From Bacillota bacterium (GTDB lineage Bacteria > Bacillota > Clostridia > Lachnospirales > Lachnospiraceae): a DNA stretch of 14,171 nucleotides. How positions within the stretch are numbered: the stretch's first letter is position 1; the number at the start of each line of letters is the position of its first letter. Shown here in pieces: positions 1 through 6,668 of this stretch. Under the pieces are notes generated by a model that saw only the letters and a program-made list of their open reading frames with translations, did no database searches and was not told where the DNA came from. Position numbers and translations under genes: made by a program. The stretch is from assembly GCA_023425485.1 (NCBI GenBank), contig JAFACO010000410.1, positions 1 through 14,171 of the forward strand, written 5' to 3'.

Positions 1-22
1 TAATAAATTCATTAAGTAGGAA

Positions 23-51
23 TTGAAGAAAACCATGATTCGTGTTATGGT
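23..51 (+). promoter_or_regulatory. candidate luxS promoter
   Basis: TTGAAG at 23-28 (four of six matches to the -35 consensus) is followed after 17 bases by TATGGT at 46-51 (four of six). A TG one base before the hexamer (43-44) makes it an extended -10. The start of transcription would fall near 58, leaving a leader of about 26 bases before the luxS ATG. It was found by eye only; the match is moderate. Confidence 0.4.
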
Positions 52-83
52 AAACAAAAACAGATAAAGGCAGGGTAAAAACT

Positions 84-563
84 ATGAAGCAAATAGCAAG
101 TTTTACAATTGATCATATGAAATTATTAAGAGGTGTCTATGTATCCAGACAAGATAAGATTGGTAATGAGATAATTACAACCTTTGATTTACGTATGACT
201 CGTCCCAATTATGATCCAGTAATGCAAACAGGGGAGATGCATACGATAGAGCATCTTGGAGCGACTTTCCTTCGTAATCACGAGAAATATGAAGATAAGA
301 TTGTATATTTTGGACCAATGGGATGTCGTACAGGTTTTTATCTCCTATTAGGTGGTGACTACACTTCTAAGGATGTATATCCACTAATTGTAGAAATGTT
401 TGAATTTGTCCGTGATTTTGAAGGGGATATCCCAGGAGCAACCGCGGTGAACTGCGGAAATTATTCCGACATGAATTTACCTCTTGCGAAACACTATGCA
501 AAGCAATATCTAGACGAAATATTATATAAGATTGATGAGGAGCATTTAAACTATCCAGAATAG
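84..563 (+). CDS. luxS: S-ribosylhomocysteine lyase LuxS
   Basis: LuxS cleaves S-ribosylhomocysteine to homocysteine and DPD, the precursor of autoinducer-2. It works in the cytoplasm in the activated methyl cycle as a metal-dependent homodimer. The 159-residue length is usual for the family. The metal site is visible: His53 and His57 in the HTIEH motif plus Cys124 in NCGNYSD, with Glu56 as the general base and Cys81 in GPMGCRTGFY matching the catalytic cysteine. The ATG has AGGG at 72-75, eight bases upstream, a moderate ribosome site. No pfs or other methyl-cycle gene is next to it. The gap of 80 bases to the next gene has no clear terminator, so read-through into the two downstream genes is possible. 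Identification is secure. Confidence 0.97.
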   Translation: MKQIASFTIDHMKLLRGVYVSRQDKIGNEIITTFDLRMTRPNYDPVMQTGEMHTIEHLGATFLRNHEKYEDKIVYFGPMGCRTGFYLLLGGDYTSKDVYPLIVEMFEFVRDFEGDIPGATAVNCGNYSDMNLPLAKHYAKQYLDEILYKIDEEHLNYPE

Positions 564-643
564 GTCGGCCTAGTTTGGTATTAAGCTCATTTTTCATTCT
601 ATCCCTGAATATACTATTATGAGTATGTATAATGGGAGAAACT

Positions 644-1390
644 ATGGCAGACCAGGACCTGTTACACACTTCAGAGATTATGAAAGCCGCTATGCCTTAT
701 ATTGAAACAAAAAACAAGGGTTTTATTGAGATGTTTGTTAAGGTCTTTGATCTTATGGGTACTATGAAATCTTTAAGAAACCCTAAGGAAGTGGCTGCTC
801 TAGGTCTCGCTGGTACAAAAATAGATTTTGAGGGTTTATTAAATGCAATAAGACCCTTGTGTTCCCTTCGGGAACGAGAATTTGTCGATCGCTTTCTTAA
901 TTTTTTTCAAATGAAGCGTATGTTTGATATGTATAATTCAATGATGGAAACAATGAAAACGATGCAGGAATTCGGAGGCTTTAACTTTAGCGATTCCGGA
1001 AATGATGACACCGATAATGTCACTGGTAATTTTTCAAATAGTAATTTTGAGTCTATCTTCGAAGCTTTTAAGAATTTTTCCTCAGATGGTTCCACCGAGA
1101 ATCAAAATAATCAAAGTGATGTGAACTTTTCTTATGATAATACTAATGAGGACAATTCAGCATTTACTTATCAAACTAACTCCTATGATTCTCAAACTGA
1201 AGTTCCAAAGGATGAGTCTCCTAACTCTTCCAACTCCTCAAATAAGCAAAATAACATGATGTTTGAGATGTTAAAGAATATGGTTCCTCCAGAACAAAAA
1301 TCAACTTTTGAAAACATTAGCATGCTTTTAAATACCATGTCATATGATAATAATAGCAAGACTATGGAGAAGGAGCATGAAGATGACTGA
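644..1390 (+). CDS. hypothetical helical protein with Asn/Ser-rich linker
   Basis: A 248-residue protein I do not recognise. An earlier in-frame ATG at 632 lacks a ribosome site; the ATG at 644 has GGGAG (634-638) five bases upstream, so I start there. Residues 1-110 look alpha-helical and rich in Met, Phe and Leu. Residues 112-203 are a low-complexity stretch dominated by Asn, Ser, Asp and Gln, probably disordered. Residues 206-232 form another predicted helical segment, and the end is acidic (EKEHEDD). There is no signal peptide or membrane segment, so it is probably cytoplasmic. Residues 65-90 and 206-232 resemble each other and a segment of the next protein. The stop overlaps the next gene's start by eight bases, implying coupled translation. 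A perfect 6-base hairpin (861-875) lies inside the gene. Confidence 0.75.
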   Translation: MADQDLLHTSEIMKAAMPYIETKNKGFIEMFVKVFDLMGTMKSLRNPKEVAALGLAGTKIDFEGLLNAIRPLCSLREREFVDRFLNFFQMKRMFDMYNSMMETMKTMQEFGGFNFSDSGNDDTDNVTGNFSNSNFESIFEAFKNFSSDGSTENQNNQSDVNFSYDNTNEDNSAFTYQTNSYDSQTEVPKDESPNSSNSSNKQNNMMFEMLKNMVPPEQKSTFENISMLLNTMSYDNNSKTMEKEHEDD

Positions 1391-1661
1391 TACTTCCTGG
1401 AGTAACAACCCCAAGCTAAAGAATATTGATCCAAGAAAAATGGCTGTATTATTGGACTTAATAAAAGAGTCTGAGGGAAAATCTATGGATAAATTAGTAC
1501 CCCTATTAATGAACACAAATAAAAGGCTGCAGCAACAGAATTTAACTTTTACAAAAGATGAAAGTAGTCTTATGATAGATTTACTAACAAGGAACATGAA
1601 CCAAAAAGAAAAGCAGCAATTTGAAATGATTAAAAAGGTTATGGCTAGTCAGGGTAAATAA
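1383..1661 (+). CDS. small hypothetical protein, coupled to upstream gene
   Basis: A 92-residue charged, helical protein of unknown function, beginning MTDTSWSNNP. In-frame ATGs exist at 1344 and 1377, but AAGGAG at 1370-1375 lies seven bases before the ATG at 1383, the best start. This gives an ATGACTGA junction in which the start precedes the upstream stop (1388-1390), typical of translational coupling. Residues 64-90 (MIDLLTRNMNQKEKQQFEMI and on) resemble residues 206-232 of the upstream protein in hydrophobic spacing and in the EK..FE pattern. No signal peptide, membrane segment or metal motif is seen. Coupling and shared pattern suggest the two proteins act together; the role cannot be told from the sequence. 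Confidence 0.75.
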   Translation: MTDTSWSNNPKLKNIDPRKMAVLLDLIKESEGKSMDKLVPLLMNTNKRLQQQNLTFTKDESSLMIDLLTRNMNQKEKQQFEMIKKVMASQGK

Positions 1662-1705
1662 GTAATTTGGACGAAAGAGAACGTTGCAGGTTAGTTTACC
1701 ATATT

Positions 1706-1772
1706 GAAGAGAACGGATATAGCTTACCCACACACAGATTGTGCATTTGGGTAAGCTATATCCGTTCTCTTC
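1706..1772. terminator. 25-bp perfect inverted repeat, probable two-way terminator
   Basis: Arms 1706-1730 and 1748-1772 are exact reverse complements over 25 bases, with a 17-base loop that can itself form a 4-base stem (1731-1734 with 1740-1743). It lies between convergent genes ending at 1661 and 1801, where a shared terminator is expected. The right arm ends in TTCTCTTC on either strand and is followed by TTGTT on the + strand, but there is no true T run on either side. The stem is longer than a usual intrinsic terminator, so transcript-end protection or a small mobile-repeat relic are alternatives. Confidence 0.6.
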
Positions 1773-1800
1773 TTGTTAAGACTTATGTGCAATGGTCTAT

Positions 1801-3747
1801 TTAATTTAACTTCTCAAGTTTCGCATATACTCGTAATATTTCACTGACACTCCATGCCTGTGCATAGCAGCCCTGTGAGATTGTAGGTGTCTCACCATCA
1901 TAGATTTCAGCTATCTGTCCTACACATCCCTCTCTCATGCATGCTATTAGTACTTCTAGTTGCTCCTTAACCTTGTATATGGCTTCTTCTGACTCCTTAT
2001 GCACCTTAAGGTAGGCTAGATAGTATCCGCCTATTGGAAATGGCCATACGGTACCCTGATGATAAGCCATATCCCGTTTAAAAAGGCTCCCTCCATAATT
2101 AGGTTTGAAACTAACATCTTCCTTATTTAATGTACGCAGTCCATAAGGCGTATAAAGCTTCTCAAATACCTTATTTACCACCTGCAGTTCCTTCTCCTGG
2201 TCCAACATCCCAAAGGGCACTGAAACCGCCCAAATTTGATTACAACGGATTTGCAAATCTGCTTCTTCTCCAGACACTACATCTTTAAGACAACCCTCTG
2301 CTTCATTCCAAAACTCTTTGCAGAAGCTTTGCTTTACATTATCAGCAAGCTCCTCATATCCAGATTTCTCTTCTCCCATAATTTCTGCGAAAACTGCTGC
2401 AATTTTTATTGCATTATACCAGTAAGCATTTATTTCAACTGGTTTACCGTGTCTTGGTGTAGGAAGAATCTCTTCAAACCGTACATCCATCCAAGTGACC
2501 TGTTCCAAGCCGCTGCCTGCCTGAATCAGATAATCCTCATCCATCTTTATATGAAAATCTGTCCCTGCCTTATACCATTTAAGAATGTCTTTGATTACAG
2601 GGTATGCTTCTTTTATAAACTCAATATCCTTACTTTCTATATAATATTCATATACCGCTGCAACAAACAACAAAGATGCATCCACTGTATTATAGATGGG
2701 ATCATTGCCACCTTCCGGGAACATGTTTGGCATTAGCCCTTTATTACAGTACTTCATAAAGGTTCTAAAAATACCTTTTGCATCTTCAAATCTACGAGTA
2801 GAGATACAACAACCAACCATTGCAATCATAGTGTCCCTACCCCAATCTGCAAAAAAGGGATAACCAGCCATAATAGATTTACCACCAGTTGATTCCCGTT
2901 GTACAATAAACTGGTCCGCACTAAATACAAGCTGTTTACCAATCTCATCAGCAATTCCAGCTTGACTTACTATTTTTGTGATACGTTCTGTCTCTTCGTC
3001 TTTTATAGTATTAAAAGATAATTTAATAGGCTCCATACTGTAGATTAAATCACAAATAATATTCTTATTGGCTGGTAGTTTTATTGTTAATTCATGATTG
3101 TGCGCGGTTCTACCAATTGAATCTCTACCATCTCTTGCATCATAGGCATAATATAGATCCTTATGAAATTCAGTAGGATAGATTCTCATCTCTGCGTCTG
3201 TTTGAAAGTACAATTGTAATCCATTACTTTGAATGCAGTTGTCTTTCACATAAAACTCTTGATGTTCGGATAACAGCTCACCCTTGGCAACAAATTGAAG
3301 TTGAGGTACTATCTTAAAGCTTGCTGCTTCTCCCATTCTATTATCAAATGTATAACGAATTGCAATTGTATTAGCCTCGTGACGCATTACTATCGTCTTT
3401 TTTATCTCAATACCATCATATTGGATTAGCCAATTGGGAAACAAATCAAAATTAAACTGTTGAAGGTAGCGATAACCTTCTTGATTCTTCGTATAATTTA
3501 CAAACTCCTGACTGGATAGATCAATCTCCTTACCTGCCACCTGAAGTTTCTCCTCCATTCGACTAATCATATGATAGCGATGATTTGGAGCAGTTGTACA
3601 GGCCATAAATAGGGCATGATCATTACGAGCCACAGACCCAAGAATTGTAGTTGAAGAAAACCCACCTAGACCATTACTTAGAAGATAACAATTCTCCTGC
3701 CCTCTTGCCATTGTATTCCAATCATGCTTTCCATAGATAAATTTCAT
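1801..3747 (-). CDS. glycogen debranching enzyme (amylo-alpha-1,6-glucosidase, GDE family)
   Basis: This enzyme hydrolyses alpha-1,6 branch stubs, releasing glucose from limit dextrins left by the phosphorylase. With the start at 3747 it has 648 residues, normal for the bacterial/archaeal GDE family. An N-terminal beta-rich domain occupies about residues 1-260, with YLLSNGLGGFSSTT near 21-34. The C-terminal (alpha/alpha)6-type catalytic domain follows, with GYPFFADWGRDT (295-306), EGGNDPIYNT (345-354), WMDVRFEEILPTPRHGKPVE (419-438) and DMAYHQGTVWPFPIGGYY (559-576), all family hallmarks. The reading frame also opens at TTG 3768 and ATG 3759, but GGAG at 3754-3757 is six bases from the ATG at 3747. 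No signal peptide, so cytoplasmic. It is the last gene of the glucan cluster, with its own promoter-like region, and finishes the work of GlgP and MalQ. Confidence 0.92.
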   Translation of the reverse strand: MKFIYGKHDWNTMARGQENCYLLSNGLGGFSSTTILGSVARNDHALFMACTTAPNHRYHMISRMEEKLQVAGKEIDLSSQEFVNYTKNQEGYRYLQQFNFDLFPNWLIQYDGIEIKKTIVMRHEANTIAIRYTFDNRMGEAASFKIVPQLQFVAKGELLSEHQEFYVKDNCIQSNGLQLYFQTDAEMRIYPTEFHKDLYYAYDARDGRDSIGRTAHNHELTIKLPANKNIICDLIYSMEPIKLSFNTIKDEETERITKIVSQAGIADEIGKQLVFSADQFIVQRESTGGKSIMAGYPFFADWGRDTMIAMVGCCISTRRFEDAKGIFRTFMKYCNKGLMPNMFPEGGNDPIYNTVDASLLFVAAVYEYYIESKDIEFIKEAYPVIKDILKWYKAGTDFHIKMDEDYLIQAGSGLEQVTWMDVRFEEILPTPRHGKPVEINAYWYNAIKIAAVFAEIMGEEKSGYEELADNVKQSFCKEFWNEAEGCLKDVVSGEEADLQIRCNQIWAVSVPFGMLDQEKELQVVNKVFEKLYTPYGLRTLNKEDVSFKPNYGGSLFKRDMAYHQGTVWPFPIGGYYLAYLKVHKESEEAIYKVKEQLEVLIACMREGCVGQIAEIYDGETPTISQGCYAQAWSVSEILRVYAKLEKLN

Positions 3748-3753
3748 GTTTTT

Positions 3754-3757
3754 CTCC
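3754..3757 (-). promoter_or_regulatory. ribosome site deciding the debranching enzyme start
   Basis: GGAG on the - strand, six bases before ATG 3747. The upstream candidates TTG 3768 and ATG 3759 have no comparable site, so MKFIYGKHDW is the likely N-terminus. Confidence 0.7.
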
Positions 3758-3779
3758 ATTTCTGTCAAAGTTATAGGAT

Positions 3780-3813
3780 GAGCTGCTGCACTCTTTTAAT
3801 TTTGCAGCAGCTC
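3780..3813 (-). promoter_or_regulatory. 11-bp dyad at the 5' end of the debranching gene transcript
   Basis: GAGCTGCTGCA (3780-3790) and its exact reverse complement (3803-3813) flank a 12-base A/T-rich loop. On the - strand it begins just after the TATAAT at 3816-3821 and ends about 30 bases before the ATG. It would form a hairpin at the very 5' end of the mRNA, or serve as an operator at the transcription start. No T run follows, so it is not a normal terminator for the amylase gene. Confidence 0.5.
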
Positions 3814-3815
3814 CT

Positions 3816-3846
3816 ATTATAAATGTCTGTTAACGTTTTAATCTAA
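3816..3846 (-). promoter_or_regulatory. candidate promoter with cre-like site before the debranching gene
   Basis: On the - strand, TATAAT lies at 3821-3816 (perfect -10). The -35 is poor: TTAGAT at 3846-3841 with a 19-base spacer. The + strand bases 3828-3841, TGTTAACGTTTTAA, match the catabolite-response consensus TGNNARCGNWWWCA with one mismatch and lie between the two promoter elements, where CcpA binding would repress. The cre assignment is inferred from the consensus only. Confidence 0.45.
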
Positions 3847-3926
3847 CTTATATTAAAAAATATCATAGAAAACAGACTTTTCAGGATAACTTCTTAATAT
3901 TTTGCTGGCTTGTGAACTATTACAAA

Positions 3927-5639
3927 CTATTTTAGTATTACAATGGAATACAGAGGCATATCTAATACTCCATCCGTTAAAGTAACTTCGCTTCCATCAA
4001 CGGTTAAATATCCTCTTATATTCATGTTGTCAAGTCCTGCTGTAGAAAGGTCAACTTGTGTTGCTGTTTCTTTATTCATATTGTAAACAACTACAACTTT
4101 ACTACCTTCATATATTCTCTCAAAGGCACAGACATCAGCGGTAGTTAAACTTTCAACCACACTAACACTTCCACGAGCAATTTCCGGATTCTCATTTCTG
4201 ATACGCAGGGCACGCTTATAGTAATTTACTAAAGATAGTGGATTCTTTAATTGCTCATCCAAGGGTGCAAACTTCTGTTCCACAACATCAGCACCAATCG
4301 GTGCTTTTGTAATACCTGTTGTATCAGTTGTTGACCAGTTCATTGGGAGTCGTTTATTCTCATCCTTATCTCCCATACTATTCATACCAATTTCTTCTCC
4401 ATAGTAAACGAAGGGACTACCCTTTAAGGAGAGTAATACACCAGCCGCCATCTTCATCTGGTTTTCATCATTCACACATTGAGCTGAAACTCGGGTATTA
4501 TCATGATTACTTAAGAAGGGGGAATCAATATAGTCTGGATTATTTGCAAGATATCTTGCATCCAAATCTACTATAGCACTTGCAAAAGTCTTTGCGTTAG
4601 AGGTGCCAAGCTTACGTACGGAAGATACAATAATTCCGTTATATTGTGCTAATGGATAATTAAACATACTTGTTAATCCACTTTGATAATAGGAAGCAAT
4701 GATAGCCGCAGCATCCCAACATTCTCCGACAACAAAAGCCTCCGGATTTACACTCTTAACATAATCAGAAAACCATTGTAATACTTCAACGTTTTTACCG
4801 GTCTCACCTGTGTAATACTCTTTGATTGCATCTAGTCGGAAGCCATCCACACCCATATCTAACCAATACTTTGTAATATGTTCAAGTTCGCTTCTAAGAG
4901 CTGCAGATTCTAAAGCTAAATCCGGCATCTGATCCCAGAAAACCCCTTCATAATAATAATCCGTGCCAGCAACTTTGTAATATCCAGTCTTACCATTTGT
5001 TTCTTTTGTAAAATGATAATATTCCACTGAAGGGCATACACTTGGATCAGGTTCTTGATTCTCTTCCAACCCTTTTAGATATGTTACTGCATCCGTAAAC
5101 CAAGGATGTTTTGCAGAACTATGATTAAACACATAATCTATAATTAGTTTAATATTCCTGTTATGGCATTCTTCAATCAGCTTTTGAAAATCTTCAAGGG
5201 TTCCATAGGCTGGATCAATGGCATAATAATCCGTTACATCATACTTGTGGTAAGTTGGAGAAGGCATAATTGGCATAAGCCAGATACCATTAAAGCCCAT
5301 CTCACTAATGTAATCCAGCTTTGATATAATACCCTGCATATCACCGATTCCGTCTCCATCACTGTCACAGAAGGAATATACAAAGATCTCATAGTAATTT
5401 CTGTAATTATCTTCTATGATATTGAGTTCCTGCACATATGGGTAATTTTCTACAGAACTCTCTCCATCGGTACCATCCGTATTCCCCTCAGCCGGTTGTG
5501 TAACGGATGGCTCTGTCATAGTTGGTGTTAAATTGCCAGTACCATTTGTAGAATCACCATTGTTTCCAGAACTACACCCCATAAGTAATAACGAAACTAC
5601 TAAAACAAAGCATAAAATACTTGTAATTTTTTTTCGCAT
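3927..5639 (-). CDS. alpha-amylase family lipoprotein (GH13)
   Basis: A secreted, lipid-anchored GH13 glucanase that should cut starch, glycogen or dextrins at the cell surface. The 570 residues start with a lipoprotein signal (MRKKITSILC, hydrophobic core, LLMGC with Cys22). A Ser/Thr/Gly/Asn-rich tether of about 45 residues follows. The catalytic barrel covers about 80-480: a DSDGDGIGD loop (92-100) typical of Ca-binding GH13 enzymes, region I IIDYVFNH (166-173), region II GFRLDA with nucleophile Asp270, region III VVGEC with acid/base Glu306, and region IV FLSNHD with Asp380. A C-terminal beta domain ends the protein. All catalytic residues are present. Exact specificity (alpha-amylase or neopullulanase-like) cannot be settled by eye. 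AAGGAGG six bases before the ATG is an excellent ribosome site, but the leader can hide it. It sits between the transporter and debranching genes. Confidence 0.93.
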   Translation of the reverse strand: MRKKITSILCFVLVVSLLLMGCSSGNNGDSTNGTGNLTPTMTEPSVTQPAEGNTDGTDGESSVENYPYVQELNIIEDNYRNYYEIFVYSFCDSDGDGIGDMQGIISKLDYISEMGFNGIWLMPIMPSPTYHKYDVTDYYAIDPAYGTLEDFQKLIEECHNRNIKLIIDYVFNHSSAKHPWFTDAVTYLKGLEENQEPDPSVCPSVEYYHFTKETNGKTGYYKVAGTDYYYEGVFWDQMPDLALESAALRSELEHITKYWLDMGVDGFRLDAIKEYYTGETGKNVEVLQWFSDYVKSVNPEAFVVGECWDAAAIIASYYQSGLTSMFNYPLAQYNGIIVSSVRKLGTSNAKTFASAIVDLDARYLANNPDYIDSPFLSNHDNTRVSAQCVNDENQMKMAAGVLLSLKGSPFVYYGEEIGMNSMGDKDENKRLPMNWSTTDTTGITKAPIGADVVEQKFAPLDEQLKNPLSLVNYYKRALRIRNENPEIARGSVSVVESLTTADVCAFERIYEGSKVVVVYNMNKETATQVDLSTAGLDNMNIRGYLTVDGSEVTLTDGVLDMPLYSIVILK

Positions 5640-5644
5640 ATCAA

Positions 5645-5677
5645 TCCTCCTTGCTTTTTCAGGAGGATTTCTCCTCC
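5645..5677 (-). promoter_or_regulatory. amylase leader: alternative hairpins around the Shine-Dalgarno
   Basis: Read on the - strand, three segments follow each other: A, GGAGGA (5677-5672); B, TCCTCCT (5667-5661); C, the Shine-Dalgarno AGGAGGA (5651-5645). A and B form a 6-bp stem closed by a GAAA tetraloop (GNRA type). B can instead pair with all seven bases of C across a 9-base loop, covering the ribosome site. The two pairings exclude each other. That these pairings are possible is read directly; any switching in the cell is inference. Confidence 0.5.
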
Positions 5678-5710
5678 ACGATTTTTAGGAGTCCCCCCCT
5701 AACTTCTTCA

Positions 5711-5744
5711 AGAGGAAAGCCTTAATTTATCAAAGCTTTCCTCT
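5711..5744 (-). terminator. hairpin between malG and the amylase gene
   Basis: AGAGGAAAGC (5711-5720) and its exact reverse complement (5735-5744) form a 10-bp stem with a 14-base loop, 52 bases after the malG stop on the - strand. No T run follows on the - strand, so it may be a processing or stability hairpin, or a leaky terminator. Just past it is a run of seven G on the - strand (5699-5693) inside a TTAGG/CCTAA dyad. Confidence 0.4.
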
Positions 5745-5795
5745 AAGTAGTCATATATTCGTATTTTAAATGATCTTTTATTTCTATCTTTTATA

Positions 5796-6668
5796 TTATC
5801 CCTTTACAGCTCCTGATACACCAGCCGCATAGAATTTTTGAGTAAATAAAAATAATATTGCAATTGGTATTGATATAATAATACAGCCTGCAAAGAAGGT
5901 TGTATAATAATACTCTATAAACTCTTTCTCAAGCATTGTCCATAAACCGATGGCAACCGTATAATATTGTCTGTCCTGACCAAGAATAACCTTTGCAAAA
6001 ATATAGTCAATCCAAGGTCCCATAAAACTGGTTAACAAAGTATATACGATAATAGGTTTTGATAAGGGGATTGTAATTTTTCGAAATACGTCCCATTTGG
6101 TTGCTCCATCAATAAAGGCTGCTTCATCAATGGTCTTAGGTATAGTATCAAAAAAGCCCTTAGCAATATAAAATCCTAATCCCGCTCCTCCTGAATAAAC
6201 CATTACCAGTGCTACTAATTTTAACTGTCCTACTTCCATAAAACCAAAACCCTTTAAAATATAATACACTGCAATCATTGATAAGAAGTTTGGGAACATG
6301 CCTAGGATTAATGCAATATTCATCATCTTTTTACGCATGCGAAATCTTAGTCTTGACATTACATAGGATACGCACAACACAAAGAATGCTGATAATAAGC
6401 AACTTACAATCGCTACTAAAAGTGTGTTAATAAACCACTGTGGAAAATCAAGCGTTCCTTTGTTAGTAAAGAGATTTTTATAATTATCCAAAGTGTAGCT
6501 TTTGGGAAAAATATAGCTTTTAGCCTGCCCGCTTTCCTCTCTAAAGGAGGTTAAAAAAGCGAAAAATATCGGTAGTATCCATATGATTGCGGCAATTGCA
6601 AGACTAACATGAACAATTGTATTCACAATAAAACGCTTTGTTTTTCCGCTATTATTCTTCTTATTCAT
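5796..6668 (-). CDS. malG: maltodextrin ABC transporter permease MalG
   Basis: The second inner-membrane subunit of the dextrin importer, pairing with MalF to form the channel. The 290 residues carry about six hydrophobic segments: near 17-40, 78-103, 115-138, 150-170, 205-225 and 257-277. The EAA motif that docks on the ATPase is DEAAFIDGATKWDVFRKITI (181-200), followed by PLSKP. The C-terminus FYAAGVSGAVKG is characteristic of MalG. Its ATG shares one base with the malF stop (TAATG on the - strand), so translation is coupled and the two subunits should be made in equal amounts. The substrate is inferred from the neighbours: malE, amylase and GlgP. Confidence 0.94.
   Translation of the reverse strand: MNKKNNSGKTKRFIVNTIVHVSLAIAAIIWILPIFFAFLTSFREESGQAKSYIFPKSYTLDNYKNLFTNKGTLDFPQWFINTLLVAIVSCLLSAFFVLCVSYVMSRLRFRMRKKMMNIALILGMFPNFLSMIAVYYILKGFGFMEVGQLKLVALVMVYSGGAGLGFYIAKGFFDTIPKTIDEAAFIDGATKWDVFRKITIPLSKPIIVYTLLTSFMGPWIDYIFAKVILGQDRQYYTVAIGLWTMLEKEFIEYYYTTFFAGCIIISIPIAILFLFTQKFYAAGVSGAVKG

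Noticed and set aside
561..572. TAGG-TCGG-CCTA at the luxS stop as a terminator
   Set aside because: Only four base pairs and no T run follow.
628..633. TATAAT at 628-633 as a -10 for the unknown gene pair
   Set aside because: It would put the transcript start near 640, almost at the ATG and after the ribosome site, and has no -35 at the right distance.
367..669. 100-codon open frame on the - strand over luxS
   Set aside because: It overlaps luxS and the start of the next gene antisense, with no recognisable domain or ribosome site.
861..875. GTTCCC-TTC-GGGAAC hairpin as a regulatory element
   Set aside because: It is a short stem inside a reading frame with no other signal, and may be chance.
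1344..1382. Earlier starts (1344, 1377) for the second small gene
   Set aside because: They overlap the upstream gene by more and have no properly spaced ribosome site; AAGGAG at 1370-1375 fits ATG 1383.
2236..2736. 166-codon open frame on the + strand inside the debranching enzyme gene
   Set aside because: It is antisense to a strongly conserved enzyme, has no ribosome site and a Cys/Ile/Phe-rich composition typical of a shadow frame.
3825..3877. GTCTGTT/AACAGAC inverted repeat as the amylase terminator
   Set aside because: Arms of seven bases are 39 bases apart with no T run at the expected end; too weak.
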